47,390 bases of DNA from the NCBI GenBank assembly GCA_019634045.1, contig JAHQWA010000308.1, forward strand, positions 1 through 47,390, in the 5' to 3' direction. The position numbers and the translations under genes were made by a program. The number at the start of each line of letters is the position of its first letter. The stretch's first letter is position 1. The notes below the pieces were generated by a model that saw only the letters and a program-made list of their open reading frames with translations, was not told the origin of the DNA and did no database searches. Positions 17,058 through 25,851 of the stretch are shown here, piece by piece. Origin of the DNA: Saprospiraceae bacterium. GTDB lineage: Bacteria; Bacteroidota; Bacteroidia; Chitinophagales; Saprospiraceae.

Positions 17058-18481
17058 TAGAATCGGAAATAGATGAATGGATTGTAAGAATCATTAGCCA
17101 GCTCCATAGTACACACAAGAAACAAAAGTAAAAACAGAAAGGCACGTCCAATCTGTCCCATATTCAATCGGCCTACTAGCTCGTTCACGCCAGTCTGGAG
17201 TCGAAAACGAGCGAATGGGATGGAAAAGAGTAATCCCAAAGCAAGTACGATCCTAAATTCCCAATCTAGGTAGGATGAAATGTCCAGTTGAAAATCGCTA
17301 GACTCCCCTACTCCCAGTAGTCGTAAGTAGTAGCCAGCTGCATAAGCTAAAGTCTCTGCTCTAAAAATGACCCAGGACAAACCGATGACCAGCAGCAAAT
17401 AGAGATGCTGCAAAGGCTTTGGCGATTTCACCAATAACTGACCGAAACGCCCGCGCTCTGCTAACATGAACAGTCCATGAAAAGCACCCCAGCAGACGAA
17501 AGTCCAACTGGCACCATGCCAGAAGCCGGTCAATAAGAAGACCAAGACTAAGTTTCGATAGGTTTGCCTCGAACTGCCTCTGTTGCCGCCAAGTGAAATG
17601 TAGACGTAGTCCCTAAACCATTGAGAAAGAGAGATATGCCATCGGCGCCAGAATTCGCGTACGGATCGGGCGATGTAAGGAAAGTTGAAATTTTCTGGAA
17701 TCACAAACCCAAACATTCGCCCTAAACCAATGGCCATATCAGAATAACCTGAAAAATCAAAGTATATCTGCAGGGCATACACCATCACCCCCAACCAAGC
17801 CAAAGGCCACGATAAGCTGGCTGGCTGTGCACTGAAAATAGCGTCGGCCACCAGTGCAAAATTGTTAGCCAGTAGTACTTTTTTTGCTAGGCCGATCACA
17901 AAACGCTCCAGCCCCAAGCTGCTATTCACCCACCCCACTGACCGAGCACCTAACTGGCCGGCTAGATCCTGGTAACGCACAATAGGTCCGGCAATCAATT
18001 GCGGGAACAAAGCGATATACAAGCCTAGTCGCCCTATATTTTTCTGCACCTCCGTCGTTCCCCGATAAACATCTACCAAATAGGAAATCCCTTGAAAAGT
18101 AAAAAATGAGATGCCTAAGGGCAGGACAATTTTCGGTAATTCCAGGGCCTCCTCCCCTAGCCGCTCTAAGCCTATATTGATTTGAGTGAGTAAAAACAGC
18201 GCATATTTAAAGAAGACCAACAGTCCAAGATTCAACACCAGGCCTAAAATCAGAACAGACTTGGCTCCAGCTGCGGGCCTGGCAGCAATCCAACGCCCGA
18301 TACCATAGTTCAATAGAATCGAAAGGAGCAGAATAACGGTATAGCTTACTCCTCCCCAGGCGTAAAACACCAAACTGGCCAGCAGCAAAATTCCATTGTG
18401 CCAGGATTTGGGCAATAGCAACAAGGCCAACAAGAGCAAAGGCAAAAATGAGTAAAGGAAGATGAGTGAACTAAACAGCAT
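17057..18481 (-). CDS. AlgI-like membrane-bound O-acyltransferase (MBOAT)
   Basis: A 474-residue polytopic inner-membrane protein with about ten hydrophobic helices. The conserved blocks FWRRWHISLSQWFRDYVYI and TGFWHGASWTFVCWGAFHG contain the family's essential histidines. The start MLFSSLIFLYSFLP matches usual MBOAT starts; a further ATG lies 6 bases upstream. It moves acyl groups from a cytoplasmic donor across the membrane to the AlgJ-like partner, whose ATG overlaps its stop codon, implying coupled translation. This is the standard two-gene acetylation cassette of bacteria, here without its synthase operon. Confidence 0.92.
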   Translation of the reverse strand: MLFSSLIFLYSFLPLLLLALLLLPKSWHNGILLLASLVFYAWGGVSYTVILLLSILLNYGIGRWIAARPAAGAKSVLILGLVLNLGLLVFFKYALFLLTQINIGLERLGEEALELPKIVLPLGISFFTFQGISYLVDVYRGTTEVQKNIGRLGLYIALFPQLIAGPIVRYQDLAGQLGARSVGWVNSSLGLERFVIGLAKKVLLANNFALVADAIFSAQPASLSWPLAWLGVMVYALQIYFDFSGYSDMAIGLGRMFGFVIPENFNFPYIARSVREFWRRWHISLSQWFRDYVYISLGGNRGSSRQTYRNLVLVFLLTGFWHGASWTFVCWGAFHGLFMLAERGRFGQLLVKSPKPLQHLYLLLVIGLSWVIFRAETLAYAAGYYLRLLGVGESSDFQLDISSYLDWEFRIVLALGLLFSIPFARFRLQTGVNELVGRLNMGQIGRAFLFLLLFLVCTMELANDSYNPFIYFRF

Positions 18482-18764
18482 TCCCACAAGGATTGAATCG
18501 CTAAGGTATAAAATTCAATTAAGTTGGAAGCTCGAACCCTCATCATACAATAGACTCCACTAGCCCACCGTTACTCCTTATATTGTGTTTCATAAGGCAT
18601 CTCCAAAGAGAGCAGGGTTAAAGTTTCGTTGATTGTGAAAAGTCAGCTAAATTCAACTCGCTCTACATTCCTACAATCTATCACAGTTTTCACTTCTTGG
18701 CTGGGCTTCCGTATACTCAGTTCAAGTGAGTAGCTGTATTACTTAACCCCTAAACTAGGAACAC

Positions 18765-20375
18765 ATGAAAAATCTATTTTTGCTTTCTCTCTCACTCATG
18801 ATCTACCTGCCTACCTTTGGGCAAGACGCCAAGGCAGACTTTCAAGCGAGTTCGATATCCATTTTTAAAGACGGAACAGCATTCTTTATTAAATCCGGCG
18901 AAGTCAAGGTCGATGATGGGGTCTATCGAATCGAGAAAAACTTTCCTCCTGCCTTATCCGGTACCTTTTGGGTCACTTCTCCGAACAATGAACTATCCTT
19001 TCTTAGTAGTTATGAGGATACCCTGCAAATAACTCAGAAGGTCGTGGCTAATTCGATGATCGATTTACTCAACGCCAACTTGGGTCAAAAGGTGAGATTA
19101 CACATTGGGACAGATGAAGTTCTGGAAGGCATAGCCGAGGATATTGGGCGAGATGACCCTGCGGAAAGTCAAGCCAGAGAACATGCGCTTATTAGTCTTA
19201 AACTGGACGGAAGTTGGATCACATTTTTCAAGAAAGAGATTCGTCGTATCGAGTTTTTCGAGCAACCAGGCCAGCTCCTGGAGTGGAAAAAACAAGAGGT
19301 TAAACCCGTTTTGGAAGTGAATTTTACCTCCAAACGAAAAGAACAGCCCTTACAAATGATGTACCTCTCCAAGAATTTGAATTGGACGCCGACTTATTTG
19401 ATTGAATTGATTGATGAGGAAAAGGCTCGCTTAACGCTCCGCGCAGAAGTGGTCAACAACACCGAAGACATAGAAAACACTACCGTCAATTTTGTAGTAG
19501 GCGTCCCCAACTTCCAATATGCCGATCGGTATTCTAGTTTGGTTAATCTGGCCCTTCACGAATTGGAATCTCGCGGTATGATGCAAAATAGAAGTCTTGC
19601 GAATAGCATTCAAGTACAATCGTACTCTACCTATCAATACGATGTTCCTACAACGTCCGCATCAGTCCCTCCTGTGGTTTCGGGATTGGAAGGAGCCTCC
19701 GCTGAGGATCTCTATTTCTACACTTTGGAGGATATGAGCTTGAAACAAGGAGGTAGGGGGCAATATCCGGTATTTACAGCCAATATTGACATAGCACATA
19801 TCTACGAGTGCAATTTGCCGCAAAACAATGAGCAGAAGAACTATTACCGAAGCGAATATGCTTTCCAACCTAGTCCGAATAAGGTCTACCATTCAATTAA
19901 GGTGAATAATTCCACCAAGTATCCCTTTACGGCCGGCCCTGCCTTGGTTGTGAAAAAGGATGGAGAGACCAAACCCATTAGCCAGGATCGCCTACATTAT
20001 ACCTCCATCAAGGATCATTCCTTCGTGAAGCTAACTGAAGCACCTGATGTGCGAATTAAGCAGGCTGAAAAGGCCATTGATCGAAAGGAGCGCGTCAAGA
20101 AGATCATCAGAAAAAATAGTGAATACTACTATGACCTCATCACCGTAGAAGGGCAGGTCATCGCTAAGAATTACAAGAATAAAAAGATTGATCTTAACCT
20201 ACGTCGATCTATTATTGGCGATCTAAAAAACTCTGATATAGAGTGGTTGAAATCTGAGCGTATCAACACCTCCGGTAGCTTGAACAAGACGACCGATGTC
20301 TGTTGGGAAACCAGCTTGAAAGCGGGAGAGGAGTTGGAGATCAATTACTCGTATCAGATTTATGTGCTACACTAG
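18765..20375 (+). CDS. Secreted DUF4139-like domain protein
   Basis: A 536-residue exported protein with a signal peptide (about 1-19, ending PTFGQ). The segment NLNWTPTYLIELIDEEKARL and the following EVVNNTEDIENTTVNFVVG closely resemble the core of DUF4139 proteins (mucoidy-inhibitor-A-like), which are beta-rich. An N-terminal region beginning ISIFKDGTAFFIKSGEVKV fits the usual domain before it. A Lys/Arg-rich segment lies near 445-460. No catalytic site is evident and no sorting domain is present, so it is probably periplasmic. It stands alone between a minus-strand pair and the CBS gene. Function unknown. Confidence 0.72.
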   Translation: MKNLFLLSLSLMIYLPTFGQDAKADFQASSISIFKDGTAFFIKSGEVKVDDGVYRIEKNFPPALSGTFWVTSPNNELSFLSSYEDTLQITQKVVANSMIDLLNANLGQKVRLHIGTDEVLEGIAEDIGRDDPAESQAREHALISLKLDGSWITFFKKEIRRIEFFEQPGQLLEWKKQEVKPVLEVNFTSKRKEQPLQMMYLSKNLNWTPTYLIELIDEEKARLTLRAEVVNNTEDIENTTVNFVVGVPNFQYADRYSSLVNLALHELESRGMMQNRSLANSIQVQSYSTYQYDVPTTSASVPPVVSGLEGASAEDLYFYTLEDMSLKQGGRGQYPVFTANIDIAHIYECNLPQNNEQKNYYRSEYAFQPSPNKVYHSIKVNNSTKYPFTAGPALVVKKDGETKPISQDRLHYTSIKDHSFVKLTEAPDVRIKQAEKAIDRKERVKKIIRKNSEYYYDLITVEGQVIAKNYKNKKIDLNLRRSIIGDLKNSDIEWLKSERINTSGSLNKTTDVCWETSLKAGEELEINYSYQIYVLH

Positions 20376-20485
20376 GCATGACAAGCCTGGGCAGGGAATG
20401 GGGGCATGTTAGGGAGAACACCAATATGGGCTGACGTTAGTAAAAACCCAAGCCGATGTTGTTGTTCTCACCAGCAGCAAGCCCC

Positions 20486-20905
20486 TCACACCCTACTCTT
20501 CTTTTTCTTCGAAGGAGTAGGCGGGTTTTTCATGACAAAGCGATGGTCTTCCACCAATCGCAACAAGTCATGCGCACTCAACATACCCACCACTTTCTTT
20601 TCATCCGTGACAATCAAGTGATTGATCTTATGATTCCGCATCATCCGGGCCGCAATATATACATCAGCATAGGCAGGCACAGTGAATACCTTCTTGGACA
20701 TGACATGACTAAGCGGGGTATGTTCGGAGAAATCCTTCAGGATATCGGAAGAAGTGATTATGCCTTCCAATTCCATTTCACTATTGACGATGGGAATGGA
20801 TTTTATCTTATTCCTGGCCATAATGGATTGGGAGTGTCCAACTGTTTTGTGGGGTAAAGTTGTAATGACTGACTTTACCATCAGGTCTTTCACCTTGATA
20901 TTCAT
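20486..20905 (-). CDS. CBS-domain pair protein
   Basis: A 139-residue cytoplasmic protein made of two tandem CBS motifs (about residues 5-58 and 65-122), with hallmark segments SIPIVNSEMELEGIITSSDI and HLIVTDEKKVVGMLSAHDLL. CBS pairs bind adenosine nucleotides and usually regulate a partner. The C-terminus is a basic tail (PSKKKKSRV). No fused effector domain or adjacent target is visible, so the partner is unknown. It converges with the DUF4139-like gene across about 110 bases in which I see no convincing terminator. Confidence 0.87.
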   Translation of the reverse strand: MNIKVKDLMVKSVITTLPHKTVGHSQSIMARNKIKSIPIVNSEMELEGIITSSDILKDFSEHTPLSHVMSKKVFTVPAYADVYIAARMMRNHKINHLIVTDEKKVVGMLSAHDLLRLVEDHRFVMKNPPTPSKKKKSRV

Positions 20906-21161
20906 AAGCGTTCAAGATTTAGTCGTACCGAAAAGATAAGACTAATGAATACCAGCTTGGGTGATGGAGATCAGCAACAGCTATGATTCTCGTCAAACTG
21001 TTTTAAGGGAAGAGTGGGGGCTTTGGAGGAGAAAAGTGTTATTTTTTGCTGAGACGAGGCGATTTTCGCAGGCCATACCCAGAAGATACAGTCCAGGAAA
21101 GCAATGAAATATCAGCAAAAAGGGGCGATTTTCCACCTACCGTGTGATGGCCAAACATGAG

Positions 21162-21620
21162 CTACGCTCCACTTGCCTTCTTCTTTTTCAAAAAGATACG
21201 CCCACGACTTCGCATGGGGAAGAAGGGGTCCGGTCGCTTTTCTTGCCAAAAGCCTTCCAGGTTACTATCCCAGATACTTCGGTTAAATATCAATTCATAT
21301 TTGCGATCATAGGGCGGGGTGGTTTCTCGCCCTTCCGAAGGAAGGTAGAACAAGTCCTCCAGGTAGATAGATTGATCCCCGTAGAGCTTTCCTTCAATAT
21401 CCATCTCAATCACTTCACTAGGAGAGACATAGACAAAGGATCTGCCCTTTAAGGTATTTTTCCCAGAACGTGCCAGGACCAATTCAAACTTATAGGATTG
21501 CTTAGAGTTGATGCCCCCGGCTGTGATCGTTCCCACCCAGCTACCTTCCAGGCTAACTTGAGAGAAGATTGGAGCGCAAATCATTGACCAGAATAAGCAA
21601 GATAGAATTAGTTTTTGCAT
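21162..21620 (-). CDS. Small secreted protein of unknown function
   Basis: A 152-residue protein with a signal peptide (about 1-21, ending APIFSQ). The mature part starts GSWVGTITAGG and has alternating hydrophobic and polar residues, so a lipocalin-like or small beta-barrel fold is plausible (inference only). It ends in a basic tail (FLKKKKASGA). It lies about 160 bases downstream of the diheme cytochrome gene on the same strand and may be the last gene of that transcript. I cannot assign a role. Confidence 0.6.
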   Translation of the reverse strand: MQKLILSCLFWSMICAPIFSQVSLEGSWVGTITAGGINSKQSYKFELVLARSGKNTLKGRSFVYVSPSEVIEMDIEGKLYGDQSIYLEDLFYLPSEGRETTPPYDRKYELIFNRSIWDSNLEGFWQEKRPDPFFPMRSRGRIFLKKKKASGA

Positions 21621-21781
21621 GCGTAGCTCGCGTTTTGATAGCTTTCAAACAATAGGCTATACCTCATCGTGGCGGTATAGTTCTGGTATAATTTTTTCGA
21701 CAGTGGATGAAGATAGGATTTCTCTTGCGAAAAGCAGGAGGATTTTAACAGAAAAATTGTTTGGAATACCATCCAAATCAC

Positions 21782-22837
21782 CTACTTCCGCATTTGTTTG
21801 ACGTAGGCCCGAAGGTCCTCCATTTGTTGATTGCTCATCTTCTCCAATGTATAGTTCGGCATGTAGGCGCGCTTGCCATTTAAGGGAGAAGTACCATAGC
21901 GAGCCACCTGATACACGGAATAGCGGGTGTATCGGCTAAAATGACGATCCAGGTGCTTAAAGGAAAACTTAGAATCATCCAAACGATAAAAAGCATATCG
22001 ACCATTTTCATGGCAGTGCAAGCAACTTAGTTCATAGATCAGCTGCCCATTTTCCACATTCCCTTCCAATTCATAACCTACTTTCCGATCCTTAGGAGGA
22101 GTGACAAAGGTAGCCGGAGAGGCCGCTAGGTATCGTCGCTTAATCATTCGCACGACCCCTTCCTGATCGCCATTCCCATTCAAGGCATTTTCCACCTCCT
22201 GCCACTCCGGGTCACTCAGAATGAGGTCATCCATTTTCAAGCCCAGTTCCCAAAAATAGGCTAGGATCGACTCCACTTCCCAGTCACGCAAGCGGCGTCC
22301 TTGTGCACATTCTTCGGCACAGAGCTGGATAGCTTCTCGGATATCGTTTTGTGCGGCATTGACGAGGTCTCCATACTTTTTTCGATAGTCCCCGTTATAG
22401 AATTGAGTCCGATTTACAGCACCGTAAAGGCTGGTACCTTGCAAAAATGGAAGGCCATTATCTTTGACGTATAAAAGTCTAGCTTGTGGATCGGACACAG
22501 ATAGATCGGGGTCTTCTTTTTCCAAATTGTGGCAAGAAGTACAGACGAAGTGTTTGCTCTGTCTTGAAGTTTTGAATCCTCCAGGGCCTCGACCAAAGCC
22601 ATATTTTACCAGTTCCTCCCCTGCTCGGGCCGACACCCACTTCATATTAGTATCCACCGGGTGCGGCAATGGTTCATCTCCCAAACGTAACAACACTTCA
22701 TTTACAGCTTTATCTTTGGTTAAAGTCCAGGTAGATGCTCCCTGCTTATCCATCCCTGTGGTTTCGCTCGCTGGCCATCTCCAAGCCATCAACATGCAAA
22801 GCATTAAAGCAGAAAACGTAAGTACTATAGCTTTCAT
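21782..22837 (-). CDS. Diheme c-type cytochrome
   Basis: A 351-residue exported cytochrome with an N-terminal hydrophobic segment (about 3-21). Two heme-attachment sites are present: CTSCH at 99-103 and CLHCH at 272-276. The region after the second site (RAYMPNYTLEKMSNQQMEDLRAYVKQ) is a typical cytochrome c C-terminal helix with a possible axial Met in YMPNY. It probably shuttles electrons in the periplasm. It lies downstream of a DUF5777 barrel gene and a CX4CH lipoprotein gene on the same strand with short gaps, suggesting one redox operon. The electron donor and acceptor are unknown. Confidence 0.85.
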   Translation of the reverse strand: MKAIVLTFSALMLCMLMAWRWPASETTGMDKQGASTWTLTKDKAVNEVLLRLGDEPLPHPVDTNMKWVSARAGEELVKYGFGRGPGGFKTSRQSKHFVCTSCHNLEKEDPDLSVSDPQARLLYVKDNGLPFLQGTSLYGAVNRTQFYNGDYRKKYGDLVNAAQNDIREAIQLCAEECAQGRRLRDWEVESILAYFWELGLKMDDLILSDPEWQEVENALNGNGDQEGVVRMIKRRYLAASPATFVTPPKDRKVGYELEGNVENGQLIYELSCLHCHENGRYAFYRLDDSKFSFKHLDRHFSRYTRYSVYQVARYGTSPLNGKRAYMPNYTLEKMSNQQMEDLRAYVKQMRK

Positions 22838-22853
22838 AGAAAAAGAGGGATTA

Positions 22854-23741
22854 TTACAGGTTAAACAAACGAGAAATGGTAAAACCTAGTCTAAATTCCC
22901 CATCGCCCCAATTGGTAGTCGTGTAAGGAATGTAATCAGTTTCCATTAAGCCGGTGGCATTCGTCAAATTGATTTGAAAAACGTGCCCACCTGTGTCAAA
23001 CTCCAAACCCAAACCCAGCGGGGTGTAAAAACCATTGGCAGTCGTCCGGCGTTCTGAAAATGGGAAAGTGACATCCCCAATCAAAGCCATGACTTTCGTA
23101 ATCTGAACCCTAGTCGCTAATCCGAGAGAAAATATGCCATTTTCATCTTCAAATGGTACCAGGTTTCTTTGTGTGAAGCCAGGAATTAATTGCAAAGAAA
23201 AACGGTCGGAGAATTTTCGGGCAATCAGTAGCTGAGCATGGGTAGCCATGCGATGTGCAAACTTGGGAAAGCTTCGGATGATGTCCGGATTGTCTTCAAT
23301 TTTCTCTGCGGTGGATAAAGAGGCTACCCCCACCAGGGCCATCGATACCGGCACCTTATTATCTGCTGTTTGTTGCAAAAATCGCAGCTTAACTATACCA
23401 TTTAATAGTTGTCGAAGGCCAGAACTACCATCCGGCATAGAACCTGCACCTTTGGTACGATGTAGACCAACCGTCAAGTTATCGGTCACGCCATAATCCA
23501 CACCAATCAGGATATCGCTGGCGTTATCCAGACCAAAAAAGGTCTTATATCCGCCGTTATCTCCGGCGAGGTCACCAAAGCGGTGGCTAATGCGAAAGTC
23601 TAATTTTCGTTTAGCAAGCGTCTCTACGGATTGAGCATTGATTACTCTGGTATCCTTAAAAGTTTGATAGATCTTTTCCTGGGCAGATAAAAGGCTGCAG
23701 CTGATCAGGCAGATCAAAAGGCTATAGAAGTATTTTGCCAT
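22854..23741 (-). CDS. DUF5777 family beta-barrel protein
   Basis: A 295-residue protein with a signal peptide (about 1-20, ending SLLSAQ) and a pattern of amphipathic strands ending in an aromatic residue region (FRLGFTISRLFNL), as expected for an outer-membrane barrel. Segments RKLDFRISHRFGDLAGDNGGYKTF and LIGVDYGVTDNLTVGL (each short) match what I know as DUF5777. Relatives in Bacteroidota are commonly encoded beside cytochrome c and YceI-type genes, as here. It lies 16 bases upstream of the diheme cytochrome gene. Outer-membrane location is an inference from the strand pattern. Confidence 0.8.
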   Translation of the reverse strand: MAKYFYSLLICLISCSLLSAQEKIYQTFKDTRVINAQSVETLAKRKLDFRISHRFGDLAGDNGGYKTFFGLDNASDILIGVDYGVTDNLTVGLHRTKGAGSMPDGSSGLRQLLNGIVKLRFLQQTADNKVPVSMALVGVASLSTAEKIEDNPDIIRSFPKFAHRMATHAQLLIARKFSDRFSLQLIPGFTQRNLVPFEDENGIFSLGLATRVQITKVMALIGDVTFPFSERRTTANGFYTPLGLGLEFDTGGHVFQINLTNATGLMETDYIPYTTTNWGDGEFRLGFTISRLFNL

Positions 23742-23754
23742 GGGGATTCAATAT

Positions 23755-24132
23755 TTATTCTTCAGGGAAGTTATTGTCAAGCCAGCAGCGAATCAAATTG
23801 AGTTGATCCTCCGTCAAGCTGGAAGGTTTGTTAGCAGGGCTAAAGTCGGGCGGCATGCCCAAGGTTGGGTCATCCTTGAGATTCAGTACTCTATTGCGAA
23901 ATTCGCCATTTTCGAGGGAGGGCAGCAGGCCATTGTAGGAGGTGTAAATGCCTGGAGCTGTATCAAGGTGACAGTTACTGTAAGCGCAGCTCTCATCTAT
24001 GATGGGCTTAATGAGGCTAACATAGGTCACATCCAGGTTATCACAATCGCCCATTTGGGGTTCGCCTAGACTATCATTGGTGCAAGCAACAAATAGGAGG
24101 AATACGGTCAGGGGTAAAAATCTAGAAGCCAT
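23755..24132 (-). CDS. Cytochrome c-like lipoprotein with CX4CH motif
   Basis: A 125-residue predicted lipoprotein. The ATG at 24132 gives a compact signal sequence (MASRFLPLTVFLLFVAC) with a lipobox Cys at 17; more upstream ATGs exist, but they would put a long charged stretch before it. The mature protein holds IKPIIDESCAYSNCHLD, that is a CX4CH site (C49 to H55), and later GMPPDFSP with a possible axial Met. This matches short cytochrome-like domains common in Bacteroidota and Planctomycetes. It heads the operon with the DUF5777 barrel and diheme cytochrome, with 13 bases before the next start. Whether heme is attached to CX4CH here is not provable from sequence. Confidence 0.72.
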   Translation of the reverse strand: MASRFLPLTVFLLFVACTNDSLGEPQMGDCDNLDVTYVSLIKPIIDESCAYSNCHLDTAPGIYTSYNGLLPSLENGEFRNRVLNLKDDPTLGMPPDFSPANKPSSLTEDQLNLIRCWLDNNFPEE

Positions 24133-24455
24133 ACTTACTAAAGAAGTTTCTTTCAAACTAGACATCATAGTGTTTTTGAGCATGGCGCTAAAAATAGGGT
24201 TTTCGCAAGCCATTGTCAACATATTCGGGTTAACGTAAATATGTATGTAATGTTTCCGTCTATTCCTAGGAAAAGAACTGACTTTTATCAAGTTTTCCCG
24301 ACTTATGAACAAAGCCAATTTACAATTTCTTTTCAGCCCTGAGATAAATCGCGAGCACAGCCTAAACAATCCAGGTCATTGAATTGTATACCTTAAACGT
24401 GGATTTGTGCGAATGATAATGTAAGTTTGTATACAATAAATCAAAATCAATAGTG
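24133..24455. other. Divergent intergenic region between redox operon and bacilliredoxin gene
   Basis: An AT-rich stretch of about 320 bases between divergent genes. Apart from the -7 element at 24422-24429 I see no repeat, hairpin or reading frame that I can support; it presumably also holds the promoter of the minus-strand redox operon. Confidence 0.4.
24422..24429 (+). promoter_or_regulatory. Bacteroidota-type -7 promoter element for the bacilliredoxin gene
   Basis: TAAGTTTG exactly matches the TAnnTTTG consensus of the Bacteroidota primary sigma factor and lies 26 bases before the ATG at 24456. A TTTG at 24404-24407 could be the -33 box, though the 14-base spacing is shorter than usual. 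Confidence 0.5.
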
Positions 24456-24878
24456 ATGTCTCGATATCCAGAAGAAATAACTGCCCCAATGGCAGAAGAT
24501 CTGACCAGCGTTGGTTTCGTCAGTTTGAAATCAGCTCAAGAAGTGATTGATACGCTTGATAAGAAAGAAGGCACTACACTAGTGGTGGTGAATTCTGTGT
24601 GTGGCTGCGCTGCGGCTATGGCACGCCCAGGTGTAAAAAAGGCTTTGGAGTCTGGCGCAAAAAAGCCCAATGAATTGACAACTGTATTTGCCGGAGTAGA
24701 CCTTGAGGCTACGGAGAAGGCTAGAGAATATATGCTTCCTTACCCTCCTTCATCTCCGTCCATTGCATTGTTTAAAGATGGAAAGTTAGTTCATTTTATC
24801 GAACGACACCATATAGAAGGTAGACCAGCGGAGCTAATTGCTCAAAACCTGAAAATGGCTTTTGATCATTTCTGCTAA
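24456..24878 (+). CDS. Bacilliredoxin, BrxA/BrxB (YphP/YqiW) family
   Basis: A 140-residue thioredoxin-fold protein with the family's CGC active site (C49-G50-C51) in VVVNSVCGCAAAMARPG, followed by PPSSPSIALFKDGKLVHFIERHHIEGR, which carries the cis-proline region. In Firmicutes members remove bacillithiol from S-bacillithiolated proteins; several Bacteroidota also make bacillithiol (family knowledge). The ATG at 24456 is preferred over a GTG one codon earlier. It has its own likely promoter and converges with pdxH across a strong hairpin. Confidence 0.9.
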   Translation: MSRYPEEITAPMAEDLTSVGFVSLKSAQEVIDTLDKKEGTTLVVVNSVCGCAAAMARPGVKKALESGAKKPNELTTVFAGVDLEATEKAREYMLPYPPSSPSIALFKDGKLVHFIERHHIEGRPAELIAQNLKMAFDHFC

Positions 24879-24891
24879 GCTAGCATCGAGT

Positions 24892-24926
24892 TCAGTAGCC
24901 AGTTAGTAACCCTCACTGGCTGCTGA
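24892..24926. terminator. Hairpin between convergent bacilliredoxin and pdxH genes
   Basis: TCAGTAGCCAGT (24892-24903) pairs with ACTGGCTGCTGA (24915-24926), with 11 of 12 pairs being Watson-Crick and one mismatch or wobble. It lies midway between two converging genes and is followed on the plus strand by a pyrimidine-rich stretch, consistent with a shared terminator. Confidence 0.6.
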
Positions 24927-24956
24927 GTTCCACTTTTCCCCTTGGCTTTCCTTTCC

Positions 24957-25616
24957 TTAAGGAGCAAGCCTTTCGATCTTCCATTGCTGCTCCCCTAGCC
25001 TCTCTTCTTTTTTAACGTACACTAAACGATCGTGTAAGCGGCTAGCTCTACCTTTCCAAAATTCAATGCGGGTAGGTTTCACAATATATCCCCCCCAATG
25101 AGCTGGGCGCGGTAGTTGCTCTTGATTTGCATATTTCAGTTCCAATGCTTTCACATTCTCTTCTAATACCTCTCTACCAGCTATGACAGCGCTTTGTGGG
25201 GAAGCCGCCGCCCCAATTTGACTCCCTTTTGGCCGAGATTGGAAATAGGTCTCAGAAGCGGATGGCGCAATCTTTTCTACCTTCCCCTCTATCCGAACCT
25301 GGCGTTGCAGTTCTAACCATAAGAAAACTAATGCAGCCCGCGGATTTGCCGCCAATTCTTGCCCCTTGTTGCTATTATAGTTGGTGTAAAAAATGAAGCC
25401 TGCCTCACTTAATCCTTTTAACAAAACCACCCTTGCGGCCGGAAACCCATCCGGTTTACAAGTAGCCAGCGTCATGGCATTGGGTTCCGGTAGTTTAGCT
25501 TGTATAGCTTCTTGCATCCACTGCTCAAATAGCTCTATGGGTTTTGCCGGTGCATCTGCTAACTCCAATGAACTAGAAGAATACTCTTCTCTCAAATGCT
25601 TTAAATCAATCAACAT
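24957..25616 (-). CDS. pdxH: Pyridoxamine 5'-phosphate oxidase
   Basis: A full-length 219-residue FMN enzyme that oxidises pyridoxamine- or pyridoxine-5'-phosphate to PLP in the cytoplasm. Visible landmarks are EPNAMTLATCKPDGFPAARVVLLKG (shortened here to its core MTLATCKPDGFPAARVV), FYTNYNSNKGQELA for FMN phosphate binding, QVRIEGKVEK, YFQSRPKGSQIGA and the C-terminal substrate-site motif RASRLHDRLVY. The start at 25616 fits family length. Upstream lies the repeat array; the leader just before its start contains TAAAGAACTT on the minus strand, which also occurs in every complete array unit. Confidence 0.95.
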   Translation of the reverse strand: MLIDLKHLREEYSSSSLELADAPAKPIELFEQWMQEAIQAKLPEPNAMTLATCKPDGFPAARVVLLKGLSEAGFIFYTNYNSNKGQELAANPRAALVFLWLELQRQVRIEGKVEKIAPSASETYFQSRPKGSQIGAAASPQSAVIAGREVLEENVKALELKYANQEQLPRPAHWGGYIVKPTRIEFWKGRASRLHDRLVYVKKEERLGEQQWKIERLAP

Positions 25617-25707
25617 AGAAAGTTCTTTAGAAAATTAGAAGGGACAAATTCTTTTCGCTCTTACAACAACATAGGTAGGCAAAAGATGAGAATTGGACAA
25701 AAAAAAA

Positions 25708-25723
25708 CCCCGACGAATCGGGG
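25708..25723 (-). terminator. Array hairpin 1, minus-directed intrinsic terminator
   Basis: CCCCGA/TCGGGG stem with a CGAA tetraloop. The nine A bases at 25699-25707 give a U-tract on the minus-strand transcript; the plus side continues with TTGAAATAAAA and has no U-tract, so termination is expected only for minus-strand RNA. Confidence 0.75.
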
Positions 25724-25742
25724 TTGAAATAAAACAAACACT

Positions 25743-25805
25743 ATGAACAACACTAAGTTCTTTATATATCGAGATGATAATGTCAATTGGTTGCCTCTAC
25801 TTTAA
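25743..25805 (+). other. Candidate 20-codon small ORF in array unit 1
   Basis: An ATG preceded by an A-rich leader, which looks like a good Bacteroidota initiation site, opens MNNTKFFIYRDDNVNWLPLL and stops at TAA 25803-25805. No known peptide is recognised. The first 14 residues recur in units 2 to 4. Unit 5 has an inserted base and stops after seven codons, so coding is uncertain. Confidence 0.25.
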
Positions 25806-25817
25806 GAGGGAAAAAAA

Positions 25818-25833
25818 CCCCGACGAATCGGGG
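25818..25833 (-). terminator. Array hairpin 2, minus-directed intrinsic terminator
   Basis: Same 16-base hairpin as unit 1, with seven A bases at 25811-25817 acting as the U-tract on the minus strand. Confidence 0.75.
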
Positions 25834-25851
25834 TTGAAATAAACAAACACT

